A stretch of 32,495 nucleotides of DNA from positions 1 to 32,495 of the forward strand of contig CALDMO010000022.1 in assembly GCA_937915375.1 (NCBI GenBank). Direction: 5' to 3'. The notes beneath the pieces are model-generated. The model saw nothing but the letters and a program-made list of their open reading frames with translations. It did no database searches and was not told the DNA's origin. The translations under genes were made by a program, and so were the position numbers. This DNA is from an uncultured Marvinbryantia sp. Its GTDB lineage: Bacteria; Bacillota; Clostridia; Lachnospirales; Lachnospiraceae. Shown piece after piece: positions 17,215 through 24,462 of this stretch. Numbering within the stretch: position 1 is the stretch's first letter; each line of letters opens with the position of its first letter.

Positions 17215-19194
17215 ATGATACTGGCATGTAATCACATCACAAAAGCATTTGGAACAACTACTATTTTAAAAGACGTATCCTTTCATATAGAGGCTCGCGA
17301 AAAAGCGGCTGTTGTCGGCATCAATGGCGCCGGTAAGTCCACCCTTTTAAAAATTATTATGAAAGAGCTAGCCGCAGACACGGGCGAGACTGTACTTGCC
17401 AAAGGCGCAACCATAGGTTATCTGGCACAGCATGACGCCGTAACCGGCAGCCACTCCATCTATCAGGAATTGTTGGAAACACGCAAAGATATTATTGATC
17501 TGGAAGCACGCATCCGCGCCGTGGAACAGGAAATGAAACATCTGGAAGGCGAATCGCTTGCGGAAACTTTAGAACTTTACAATCGTCTGATGACAGATTT
17601 TGAAAACCGCAACGGCTATGCCTGGGAAAGTGAGATCATTGGGATTTTAAAAGGACTTGGCTTTGTGGAAAATGAATTTGACAAGCAGATAGATACCCTC
17701 TCCGGCGGTCAGAAAACCCGTGTGGCGCTTGGAAAACTTCTCCTGCAAAAGCCCGATATCATCCTTCTGGACGAGCCAACCAACCACCTGGATATGAATT
17801 CCATCGCCTGGCTGGAAACCTATCTGCAGAACTATCCGGGAGCTGTCATCATCGTTGCCCATGACCGCTATTTTCTAAATAAAGTTGTAACCAAAATCAT
17901 AGAACTCGACAACGGAAATGCCTCGGTATTTTCAGGTAACTACAATGCCTATGCGCAGAAACGCGCTATGCTCCGCGCCGCAAAATTAAAAGCCTATCTG
18001 AATCAACAGCAGGAAATCAAGCACCAGGAACAGGTAATCGCCAAGCTAAGATCTTTTAATCGTGAAAAAAGTATTAAACGCGCGGAAAGCCGCGAAAAAA
18101 TGCTCGACAAAATAGAACGTCTGGAAAAACCGACAGAGGTTTCCAGTGAAATGAAAATCCACCTGGAGCCACGCATCGTCAGCGGCAACGATGTATTAAA
18201 GGCAGAAAATCTCTCCAAATCCTTCGATGATCTCCAGCTGTTTCAGGGACTTGATTTTGAAATAAAACGCGGAGAAAAAGTAGCGATCATCGGTGACAAC
18301 GGCACTGGAAAAACCACTCTGCTGAAAATTTTAAACGGCGTATGCGACCCGGATACCGGAACGTTTACCCTCGGCAGCCATGTGCATATCGGCTACTACG
18401 ATCAGGAACATCATGTGCTGCATATGGAGAAAACCTTATTTGAAGAAATTTCCGACGCCTATCCCAGCATGACGAACACCGAAATACGCAATATTCTGGC
18501 ATCGTTTCTATTCACCGGCGACGAGGTGTTTAAACGTATCTGCGACTTAAGCGGCGGTGAGCGCGGACGCGTCTCTCTTGCCAAACTAATGCTCTCTGAG
18601 GCCAATTTTCTGATTCTGGATGAGCCGACCAACCATTTGGACATTACTTCAAAGGAAATTCTGGAAAATGCCATTCAAAATTATGAGGGTACCGTTTTGT
18701 ATGTATCGCATGACCGCTATTTCATCAACGAAACTGCCACACGGATTCTGGAACTGACCGGAAATACATTGGTAAATTACATCGGCAATTATGATTATTA
18801 CCTGGAAAAGAAGGACGAACTGACAAAGATTTACGCGCCGCAGGCCGGCACAGGCACACATGAAACGGCAATGCTCTTTCGAGCGACCGCTTCCGGTAAT
18901 GGGAATATGCTCTCTTCCTCTGCATCTGTCATCTCAGGCAGTGAGACCGACGGAAAAAAAGACTGGAAACAGCAAAAAGAGGAACAGGCCCGCGAGCGTA
19001 AGCGCCAAAATGATCTGAAAAAAACGGAGGACCGTATTACGCAGTTAGAAACCAGAAACGGTGAAATCGATACTCTGCTTGCAAGTCCCGATGTCTATAC
19101 GGATGTCGCTAAATGCATCGAATTAAATAATGAGAAAGCGTCGATCACCGCGGAACTGGAAGAACTGTATGCAAAATGGGAAGAGCTGATGTAA
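17215..19194 (+). CDS. ABC-F family ATP-binding protein (ribosome-associated type)
   Basis: The 659-residue protein has two ABC ATPase domains and no membrane segments, the ABC-F plan. Domain 1 has Walker A GINGAGKS (35-42), signature LSGGQKTR and Walker B IILLDEPTNHLD. A Lys/Arg/Glu-rich helical linker follows (about 255-330). Domain 2 has GDNGTGKT near 360, LSGGERGR, and a second DEPTNHLD. The C-terminus (about 585-659) is a charged coiled coil, as in YdiF/Uup-like members. ABC-F proteins act at the ribosomal E site, some as translation factors and some as antibiotic-resistance proteins, and the sequence does not decide between these. The ATG at 17215 follows AGAGGAA. It is the only gene here on the plus strand, and a bidirectional-looking hairpin at its stop separates it from icd. 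Confidence 0.93.
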   Translation: MILACNHITKAFGTTTILKDVSFHIEAREKAAVVGINGAGKSTLLKIIMKELAADTGETVLAKGATIGYLAQHDAVTGSHSIYQELLETRKDIIDLEARIRAVEQEMKHLEGESLAETLELYNRLMTDFENRNGYAWESEIIGILKGLGFVENEFDKQIDTLSGGQKTRVALGKLLLQKPDIILLDEPTNHLDMNSIAWLETYLQNYPGAVIIVAHDRYFLNKVVTKIIELDNGNASVFSGNYNAYAQKRAMLRAAKLKAYLNQQQEIKHQEQVIAKLRSFNREKSIKRAESREKMLDKIERLEKPTEVSSEMKIHLEPRIVSGNDVLKAENLSKSFDDLQLFQGLDFEIKRGEKVAIIGDNGTGKTTLLKILNGVCDPDTGTFTLGSHVHIGYYDQEHHVLHMEKTLFEEISDAYPSMTNTEIRNILASFLFTGDEVFKRICDLSGGERGRVSLAKLMLSEANFLILDEPTNHLDITSKEILENAIQNYEGTVLYVSHDRYFINETATRILELTGNTLVNYIGNYDYYLEKKDELTKIYAPQAGTGTHETAMLFRATASGNGNMLSSSASVISGSETDGKKDWKQQKEEQARERKRQNDLKKTEDRITQLETRNGEIDTLLASPDVYTDVAKCIELNNEKASITAELEELYAKWEELM

Positions 19195-19215
19195 AGCTCT
19201 TCCCATTTATTTTAT
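19174..19215 (+). terminator. Intrinsic terminator of the ABC-F gene, stem beginning inside the coding sequence
   Basis: Two perfect 14-base arms (19174-19187 and 19195-19208) surround a 7-base loop that ends with the TAA stop of the ABC-F gene. The plus-strand RNA continues into a T-rich stretch (ATTTATTTTAT). The converging icd gene ends at 19212, so the same hairpin may also stop icd transcripts, although the T-run on the minus strand is short. Confidence 0.8.
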
Positions 19216-20408
19216 AATTTTTCTCTGATTGCTTTAATAAATCCCTCACTATTCAGCACTGTCACATGCTCCAGCTCCGTGATCAACGCCAGATCCTTGG
19301 TCATCTTCCCCTCTTCGATCGTCTGGATCGTAGCTGCTTCCAATCTGTCCGCAAACTGCATCAGCTCCGGCAAATGATCAAGCTCACCGCGTTTACGCAG
19401 TGCGCCGCTCCACGCAAAGATCGTTGCCACAGAATTCGTGGAAGTCTCCTCGCCTTTTAAATGCTTATAGTAATGACGCTGTACCGTTCCATGTGCCGCT
19501 TCATATTCATAATATCCATCCGGAGATACAAGCACGGAGGTCATCATTGCAAGAGAACCGAACGCGGAGCTGATCATATCGCTCATCACATCACCGTCAT
19601 AGTTTTTGCAGGCCCAAATATAGCCGCCCTCAGATTTCATCACACGGGCAACTGCATCATCGATCAACGTATAGAAATACGTAATGCCCGCTTCTTTGAA
19701 TTTCTCTTCAAATTCATTCTCATAGATTTCCTGCATAATATCTTTAAAGCGATGATCATATTTTTTAGAAATCGTATCCTTGGTCGCAAACCAGAGATCC
19801 TGTTTGGTATCCAGCGCGTAAGAAAAACAGCTTCTCGCATAGCTTTCGATGGATTTGTCCAGATTATGCATGCCCTGCAGTACGCCTGCACCCTTAAACT
19901 CATGGATCGTTTTGCGCATTTCCGTACCGTCCTCCGCGGTAAAGACAAGTTCCGCTTTTCCCGCTTTCGGCACACGCATTTCCACAGATTTATAAACGTC
20001 ACCATAGGCATGACGGGCGATCGTGATCGGTTTTTTCCAGCTCTTTACATTCGGTTCAATTCCCTTTACGATAATTGGCGCTCTGAAAACCGTACCGTCC
20101 AGAATCGCACGGATTGTTCCATTCGGACTCTTCCACATCTCTTTCAGATTATATTCCTTCATTCGCGCCGCATTCGGAGTAATCGTAGCGCATTTTACTG
20201 CAACACCGTATTTTTTCGTTGCCTCCGCGCTCTCTACCGTCACCTTGTCGTCTGTTTCATTGCGATGCTCCAGACCAAGATCATAATACTCTGTCTTTAA
20301 ATCTACAAACGGCAGAATCAGTTCGTCCTTAATCATTTTCCAAAGGATACGGGTCATTTCGTCTCCGTCCATCTCTACCAATGGAGTTGTCATTGCAATT
20401 TTACTCAT
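19212..20408 (-). CDS. icd: NADP-dependent isocitrate dehydrogenase, eukaryotic-like (type II)
   Basis: This enzyme oxidatively decarboxylates isocitrate to 2-oxoglutarate with NADP+. The 398-residue product follows the mitochondrial/cytosolic eukaryote-like subclass rather than E. coli Icd. It has TPLVEMDGDEMTRILW, the substrate loop KSPNGTIRAILDGTVFR, ARHAYGDVY, and the coenzyme site AAHGTVQRHYY, whose Arg-His pair is the usual mark of NADP preference. The ATG at 20408 has AGGAGG upstream and overlaps the end of the GntR gene by eight bases, so the two are translationally coupled. With Re-citrate synthase upstream, it supplies 2-oxoglutarate for glutamate. No aconitase gene is in the window. 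Confidence 0.95.
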   Translation of the reverse strand: MSKIAMTTPLVEMDGDEMTRILWKMIKDELILPFVDLKTEYYDLGLEHRNETDDKVTVESAEATKKYGVAVKCATITPNAARMKEYNLKEMWKSPNGTIRAILDGTVFRAPIIVKGIEPNVKSWKKPITIARHAYGDVYKSVEMRVPKAGKAELVFTAEDGTEMRKTIHEFKGAGVLQGMHNLDKSIESYARSCFSYALDTKQDLWFATKDTISKKYDHRFKDIMQEIYENEFEEKFKEAGITYFYTLIDDAVARVMKSEGGYIWACKNYDGDVMSDMISSAFGSLAMMTSVLVSPDGYYEYEAAHGTVQRHYYKHLKGEETSTNSVATIFAWSGALRKRGELDHLPELMQFADRLEAATIQTIEEGKMTKDLALITELEHVTVLNSEGFIKAIREKL

Positions 20409-21069
20409 TTTCTTCCTCCTGTTCCTGTGTGATCCCATATTGTCTGATATTCTGGATTGTATTTAACACATGTTTTGTCGTCAGTTCATCCGCCAAAGCA
20501 GCATCCTTCATGCGGACCGCATTTAAAATGGCCTCATGCTCAAGCGTAGATTTTTCCGCCCGTTCGTGATATTCCAGCGAATGTCTGCGCACCCGGTGTA
20601 CATACTGGTGATAGTCCGTCAGAAGATTTTGCAGCATTTTACTGCCGCAGGCCTCATAAAGAACTTCATGAAACTGACTGTCCATCGCGGCCAGATGCGC
20701 GTAATCCTTTTGCTTTTCATAAAATTTTGCCAGCAGAATAATCTCTGTCAGATGATCCAGCTGCCCCTGAGAGACAGATTCGGCTGCCATCCGGGCGCAA
20801 AGCCCTTCCAGACGGGCACGGATGTTATAAATATCTTCCACATCCTTTGCCGTAATCCCTTTTACAAAAGCACCGCGGTTCGGAATAATCTCAACCAGTC
20901 CCTCCAGCTGCAGCTGGCGCAGCGCTTCACGCACCGGTGTACGGCTGACCCCGAGCTCTTTTCCGAGTGTTGTCTCCCGCAATTCCTCATTTTCTTTATA
21001 CCTGCCGTTCAAAATATCCTCTTTTATCTTACGAAATACCATGGAAGGCAGGGATAATTGCTCTGTCAT
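20401..21069 (-). CDS. GntR-family transcriptional regulator, FadR subfamily (FCD domain)
   Basis: The 222-residue regulator has an N-terminal GntR winged helix (about 8-72, with LGKELGVSRTPVREALRQL as the helix-turn-helix) and a C-terminal all-helical FCD ligand domain (about 78-210). The metal/ligand residues of FCD domains are suggested by DSQFHEVLYEA and the later LEHEAILNAV. Such proteins bind palindromic operators as dimers and usually respond to a carboxylic acid. The gene lies between Re-citrate synthase and isocitrate dehydrogenase, and a 26-base palindrome covers the operon promoter, so autoregulation with a citrate-pathway acid as ligand is a reasonable inference. The ATG at 21069 has AGGAGAGCAAA before it. 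Confidence 0.93.
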   Translation of the reverse strand: MTEQLSLPSMVFRKIKEDILNGRYKENEELRETTLGKELGVSRTPVREALRQLQLEGLVEIIPNRGAFVKGITAKDVEDIYNIRARLEGLCARMAAESVSQGQLDHLTEIILLAKFYEKQKDYAHLAAMDSQFHEVLYEACGSKMLQNLLTDYHQYVHRVRRHSLEYHERAEKSTLEHEAILNAVRMKDAALADELTTKHVLNTIQNIRQYGITQEQEEENE

Positions 21070-21084
21070 TTTGCTCTCCTACTA

Positions 21085-22476
21085 CTATTCTAAACTGATA
21101 TTTAATTTTTGGCAACCTTCATTAATCACCGTAATGAGCTCCTGATCCGTCAGCACAGTTACGCGGCCATCCTCATATTCCTTATCCACCCATTCCTTTA
21201 CATAGGCAATCAGCGGCATATCCTTCGTCACCTTTTTTTTCTCTGGAAGGCGGTAATAGCTGTTGATCCAATGCGCAATGCCTGCCAAACCGGATGTATT
21301 GGAAATGGATACAAGCGCCGGACGATTCAGGAATTTCTCCGTATCAAAAATATTATAAATTTCCTCGTTTTTCAGAAGACCATCCGCATGGATTCCTGCT
21401 CTTGTCACATTAAAATTCTGTCCGACAAACGGCGTTCTGGAAGGCACGCGATAGCCAATCTCTTTTTCATAATATTCTTTCAGTTCTGTGATCACCGTCG
21501 TATCCATACCGTCAAGCGTTCCCCGAAGCTGCGCGTACTCAAATACCATTGCCTCCAACGGCGTATTGCCGGTACGTTCTCCAATTCCAAACAACGAACA
21601 GTTGACACCGCAGGCGCCGTACAGCCATGCAGTCGTGGAATTGCTGACTGCTTTATAAAAATCATTGTGTCCGTGCCATTCGATCAGCTCGCTCGGCACC
21701 CCGGCATGTGTCATGATACCGTAAATGATCCCCGGCACTGAACGCGGAATTACTGCGCCCGGATAGTTCACCCCGTACCCCATCGTATCACAGCAGCGCA
21801 CCTTAATCGGAATCTGGTACTGCTCGCTGAGTTTCATCAATTCCAGACAGAACGGAATCACATATCCATAAATGTCTGCTCTGGTGATATCTTCCAGATG
21901 ACAGCGCGGACTGATGCCGATTTCCAAACATTCCTTTACAATACTCAAATAATGTTCCATTGCCTGACGGCGCGTCATTTTCATTTTATAAAAAATATGA
22001 TAATCGGAACAGCTGACAAGAATGCCCGTTTCCTTCATTCCGATTTCCTTCACCAGCTCAAAATCCTTTTTATTCGCACGGATCCAGCTTGTCACCTCCG
22101 GAAACTGATAGCCCCTTTCCATACACTTATATACAGCGTCACGATCCTTTTTGCTGTAGAGGAAAAACTCACACTGACGGATTTTGCCTTTGGGACCGCC
22201 GAGTCGATGGAAATAATCATAGATCGTTACGATTTGCTCCGTTGTATATGGGGCTCTGGACTGCTGTCCGTCGCGGAATGTCGTATCCGTGATCCAGATT
22301 TCCTCCGGCATACAATGAGGAACAATACGGTCATTAAACGCGATTTTAGGTACCTCGTCATACGGAAAAAGATTGCGGAATACATTCGGCGTTTCCACAT
22401 CCACAAGTTTATACATATGCTCTTCAAGCTGCAGCAGATTTGTCTTACCATTCATTTGTACACGTCTGTTTTCCAT
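21085..22476 (-). CDS. Citrate (Re)-synthase, homologous to isopropylmalate/homocitrate synthases
   Basis: The 463-residue protein is a DRE-TIM metallolyase: ITDTTFRDGQQSR near residue 70 gives the metal and catalytic site, and the WHGHNDFYKAV segment gives the HxH metal ligands. LGIGERTGNTPLEAMV follows in its homologue's usual place. It lacks the long C-terminal leucine-sensing domain of LeuA. I recall close resemblance to the clostridial Re-citrate synthases (for example in the NIFRNL/NLYRN opening and the KECLEIG-type helices), which make citrate from acetyl-CoA and oxaloacetate with the opposite stereochemistry to ordinary citrate synthase. Being in one operon with NADP-isocitrate dehydrogenase supports this over leucine or lysine synthesis. 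The start at 22476 has AGGGAGG eight bases upstream, and longer in-frame starts run through the promoter and terminator and are rejected. Confidence 0.82.
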   Translation of the reverse strand: MENRRVQMNGKTNLLQLEEHMYKLVDVETPNVFRNLFPYDEVPKIAFNDRIVPHCMPEEIWITDTTFRDGQQSRAPYTTEQIVTIYDYFHRLGGPKGKIRQCEFFLYSKKDRDAVYKCMERGYQFPEVTSWIRANKKDFELVKEIGMKETGILVSCSDYHIFYKMKMTRRQAMEHYLSIVKECLEIGISPRCHLEDITRADIYGYVIPFCLELMKLSEQYQIPIKVRCCDTMGYGVNYPGAVIPRSVPGIIYGIMTHAGVPSELIEWHGHNDFYKAVSNSTTAWLYGACGVNCSLFGIGERTGNTPLEAMVFEYAQLRGTLDGMDTTVITELKEYYEKEIGYRVPSRTPFVGQNFNVTRAGIHADGLLKNEEIYNIFDTEKFLNRPALVSISNTSGLAGIAHWINSYYRLPEKKKVTKDMPLIAYVKEWVDKEYEDGRVTVLTDQELITVINEGCQKLNISLE

Positions 22477-22562
22477 AATTATCCTCCCTGTCGGCTGTAC
22501 GAACCTTTTTGATTTACATAATATTTTTACGTCGCTCTTTATCAAGATTGTTTGCCTTAATT

Positions 22563-22588
22563 TTGTATAATTGTATACAATTATACAA
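22563..22588. promoter_or_regulatory. Perfect 26-bp palindrome over the Re-citrate synthase promoter (probable GntR operator)
   Basis: Positions 22563-22588 read the same on both strands, with TTGTATACAA at the centre (22571-22580) flanked by TTGTATAA and TTATACAA. The GTATAC core resembles the GTnnAC operators of FadR-subfamily regulators. It covers the -10 element and predicted start of the operon that encodes such a regulator, so it is well placed for repression. Confidence 0.75.
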
Positions 22589-22598
22589 TTATTGTCAA
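22570..22598 (-). promoter_or_regulatory. Sigma-A promoter of the Re-citrate synthase operon
   Basis: On the minus strand TTGACA (22593-22598) is followed after exactly 17 bases by TACAAT (22570-22575). Transcription should start near 22563 and leave a leader of about 87 bases. The palindrome overlaps the -10 and the end of the spacer. Confidence 0.8.
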
Positions 22599-22636
22599 TA
22601 TAAAAAGTGTGGAAAATGAAAACTTTCCTATAAAGT

Positions 22637-22666
22637 AAAAAATCCCGACACAAAATGTGTCGGGAT
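22637..22666 (-). terminator. Intrinsic terminator of the cobalamin-riboswitch transcript
   Basis: Perfect 11-base arms ATCCCGACACA (22642-22652) and TGTGTCGGGAT (22656-22666) with a 3-base loop are followed, in minus-strand RNA, by a T6 tract. The direction shows that something is transcribed leftward through this region. It lies about 40 bases upstream of the next promoter. Confidence 0.9.
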
Positions 22667-22840
22667 ACCCTGCCGTTTCTTCGGACAACTGTCTGACTCT
22701 GCGGCATGAAGGAGGACGTGCAATCTCTCCTGCCTTGAGATCATCCTTATTCTCAAAAAAGGAACTGTTCACCCATACAGTTCGTCTGACGGATCATAAA
22801 ATCCGGTTGGATGCTGCGCTTTTCTCAGGAGCACATCTCA
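22667..22840 (-). other. Hairpin-rich segment between B12 riboswitch and terminator, no convincing gene
   Basis: Between the riboswitch and the terminator lie about 175 bases with at least three neat stem-loops: 22790-22805 (5-bp arms CGGAT/ATCCG), 22762-22783 (7-bp arms GAACTGT/ACAGTTC) and 22735-22756 (6-bp arms TTGAGA/TCTCAA). Reading frames through it lack a ribosome binding site and run on through the terminator, so I do not call a protein. It could be the body of a regulatory RNA, a long expression platform or the relic of a lost gene leader. Confidence 0.5.
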
Positions 22841-23009
22841 TGTATCAAGCAGGTTTCCTGACTGACAGAATCTCGCGTCTTCGCCTTCTCACACGCTTGG
22901 GTTGTGCAATGGCATATGAAGCCGCTACCTGATCACAGTGACCTGTTCGCTTGGGACTCTCACCCAATTCCCTTTTCAAAGCTGCCCTGCGGCCGCTTCA
23001 CTTGATACA
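22841..23009 (-). promoter_or_regulatory. Cobalamin (adenosylcobalamin) riboswitch aptamer
   Basis: Read on the minus strand the region has the conserved blocks of the cobalamin riboswitch in order: AAAGGGAA followed by GGGTGAGAGTCCC, GGTCACTGTGATC, a CCATTG block, GAGAAGGCGAAGACGCGA, and the B12 box AGTCAGGAAACCTGC. The first and last nine bases (23001-23009 and 22841-22849) pair perfectly to close stem P1. It has its own promoter about 25 bases upstream and a terminator 175 bases downstream. No B12 synthesis, transport or B12-dependent gene follows before the terminator. Confidence 0.92.
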
Positions 23010-23032
23010 GCAATTCTAAACTGCACATTTAC

Positions 23033-23061
23033 AGTATAAACGCCGTGTACTTTACTGTCAA
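23033..23061 (-). promoter_or_regulatory. Sigma-A promoter of the cobalamin-riboswitch transcript
   Basis: On the minus strand TTGACA (23056-23061) lies 17 bases from TATACT (23033-23038), nearly a consensus vegetative promoter. The predicted start near 23026 is about 17 bases before the P1 stem of the riboswitch. Confidence 0.8.
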
Positions 23062-23099
23062 GTATTTTAATATCTATGATATAGTTCTTGCTATCCTCA

Positions 23100-23825
23100 C
23101 TATTTGGCAGCATTTTTAAAAATCTCCTCCAATACCTGCTTCGCTGTCATATCCCGCAGTCCTTCCGGGTCGGACATCACTCCTGAATCCGTAAGATCCC
23201 AGCGCATCTGACTGAAATTTTGCAAATACTCCATCCCTCTGGCATTGTACGGATATTTCTCATACCACTTCGGAAAATATCTTTTCATATATTGTTCTAC
23301 CAGACGGACAGCCTCACTCTCTATCCTGCCTGAAAGATCCGGTGTACCAGAAAGCTGCACGCCCGGCGGGCTGGAATGCATCAACACCACACTGTCATCC
23401 CCGCACTGACCGACAACCAGATACACATGTCCGTCAGAACACATGATGTCTCCAGCACAGTAATTCATCACCTTCGCCGCCGGACAATAGATTCCCCAAC
23501 CACGTTTTGCAAAGGCAGACGCCATCTCTTTCGCGGGCATCACATAGCCGCTCTCCCCGTTTTTTGTATGCATAAGATTGTAGACACACCAGCCCACGTA
23601 ACCGGAACAGTCCAACCCGTCATGGATCTGATAACGGTTCTGTCTGTAATCATAGTCTTTATCCTGTCTTTGAAAAAATTCCTGCCAGCGTCTGCTTACG
23701 CCCATCGTACGCGCTTCCTTTCCCGCACCGTCATCCGTTTTGTTCCAGCCGCCGCCCCATACATACATCGTGCTGCCCATCGGCTGCAATCCAATCTGCA
23801 GCAGCCTTTTAACCGTAACTTTCAT
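23100..23825 (-). CDS. NlpC/P60-like cysteine peptidase domain protein, no signal peptide
   Basis: The 241-residue protein shows the NlpC/P60 layout: GLDCSGYVGW with candidate nucleophile Cys73, and SDGHVYLVVG with candidate His133 near the next strand. The family normally hydrolyses peptide bonds in cell-wall stem peptides. The MYVWGGGWN stretch near residues 20-28 resembles the YxWGGxxP entry to the fold. No signal peptide or membrane helix is present, which is unusual for a wall hydrolase and leaves export or an intracellular role open. The ATG at 23825 has an AAAAGGA placed very close to it, so the start is not secure. It is followed, without a clear terminator, by the promoter of the riboswitch transcript. 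Confidence 0.78.
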   Translation of the reverse strand: MKVTVKRLLQIGLQPMGSTMYVWGGGWNKTDDGAGKEARTMGVSRRWQEFFQRQDKDYDYRQNRYQIHDGLDCSGYVGWCVYNLMHTKNGESGYVMPAKEMASAFAKRGWGIYCPAAKVMNYCAGDIMCSDGHVYLVVGQCGDDSVVLMHSSPPGVQLSGTPDLSGRIESEAVRLVEQYMKRYFPKWYEKYPYNARGMEYLQNFSQMRWDLTDSGVMSDPEGLRDMTAKQVLEEIFKNAAK

Positions 23826-23859
23826 TCCTTTTCTAAATCCCCGTTTTTTTCCTCATATG

Positions 23860-23897
23860 AAAAATCTGCCGGCTTTATTCCTCACCGGCAGATTTTT
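23860..23897 (-). terminator. Strong bidirectional hairpin terminator
   Basis: Thirteen-base perfect arms AAAAATCTGCCGG (23860-23872) and its complement (23885-23897) include A-runs and T-runs at both ends, so it can terminate on either strand. It stands between the DUF1294 gene and the NlpC/P60-like gene and stops transcripts of the former. Confidence 0.85.
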
Positions 23898-23958
23898 ATA
23901 CCTATTCCATTTGCTGCCGTTTCCGGCATCCTCACACTCCACCACTTCAAAAAGACAC

Positions 23959-24258
23959 CTATACGGCCGCATCTGCTCCTATGCTCATCAAAAGAAACAG
24001 CACAATCAAAATCTGCGTTGTCAAAATGAGCGATACGCCGATCGTAAATTTGGGTTTGCGCACTTTATGATGAAATACCAGCATCCCAAGCCCCGCGCCG
24101 ATTGCCCCGCCAAATCCCGCCATCAATAAAAGCGTCCGCTCCGGAATCCGCCATTTACCTTTAATCGCATAATATTTATCCAAACCATAAGCAATAAATG
24201 CCGCCAGATTTACGATTCCCAGATAACCTCCCAAAATCATCCATAACATCTTTATCAT
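23959..24258 (-). CDS. DUF1294 family membrane protein
   Basis: This is a 99-residue membrane protein with three hydrophobic stretches (about 2-24, 42-62 and 74-95) and the DUF1294 signature: YGLDKYYAIKGKWRIPE, then GGAIGAGLGMLVFHHK with a HHK-x-RKPKF tail. No function is established for this family. The ATG at 24258 has AGGAGAGAAC just upstream and matches the family start. In-frame sequence further upstream crosses the promoter and is not counted. Promoter and terminator on either side suggest a single-gene unit. Confidence 0.9.
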   Translation of the reverse strand: MIKMLWMILGGYLGIVNLAAFIAYGLDKYYAIKGKWRIPERTLLLMAGFGGAIGAGLGMLVFHHKVRKPKFTIGVSLILTTQILIVLFLLMSIGADAAV

Positions 24259-24291
24259 GTTCTCTCCTGTCTCATCTGTAGTTTCCTGTCT

Positions 24292-24320
24292 ACTATAACC
24301 GATATCATGACAGCTGTAAA
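24292..24320 (-). promoter_or_regulatory. Predicted sigma-A promoter of the DUF1294 gene
   Basis: On the minus strand TTTACA (24315-24320) lies 17 bases from TATAGT (24292-24297). The predicted start is about 27 bases before the gene's ATG. The rest of the gap up to 24407 holds only AT-rich sequence and one short palindrome. Confidence 0.6.
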
Positions 24321-24406
24321 TCAAATCTTTTAGAATTGCATCGGCTTCGCAAATGCTCTTTTCTCCTACGCAAAAATACATTTTACAGAACCAAAGTTGC
24401 TCCGGA

Positions 24407-24445
24407 GCAAAACAGCCTTCCGAAGATTTCTCTCCGAAAGGCTGT
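24407..24445 (-). terminator. Intrinsic terminator after the sigma/anti-sigma gene
   Basis: Arms ACAGCCTT (24412-24419) and AAGGCTGT (24438-24445), extended inward with G-U pairs in minus-strand RNA, form a stem of about 13 bp followed by TTTT. It lies 18 bases beyond the stop of the gene ending at 24463. Confidence 0.75.
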
Positions 24446-24462
24446 CTTATATTCATTCCCCC

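Noticed and set aside
22477..22707. Longer in-frame starts for the Re-citrate synthase gene, up to 22707
   Set aside because: The extension would translate the riboswitch terminator and the promoter and operator. The ATG at 22476 has a good ribosome binding site and matches the family opening.
22581..22772. Short minus-strand frame of 63 codons after the cobalamin riboswitch
   Set aside because: It begins at GTG with no ribosome binding site, runs straight through the terminator hairpin and over the -35 of the next promoter, and has no family resemblance that I can see.
24397..24410. Perfect 14-base palindrome TTGCTCCGGAGCAA next to the terminator of the sigma/anti-sigma gene
   Set aside because: It is short and sits downstream of a terminator, with no promoter overlap. 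It is not enough to propose an operator.
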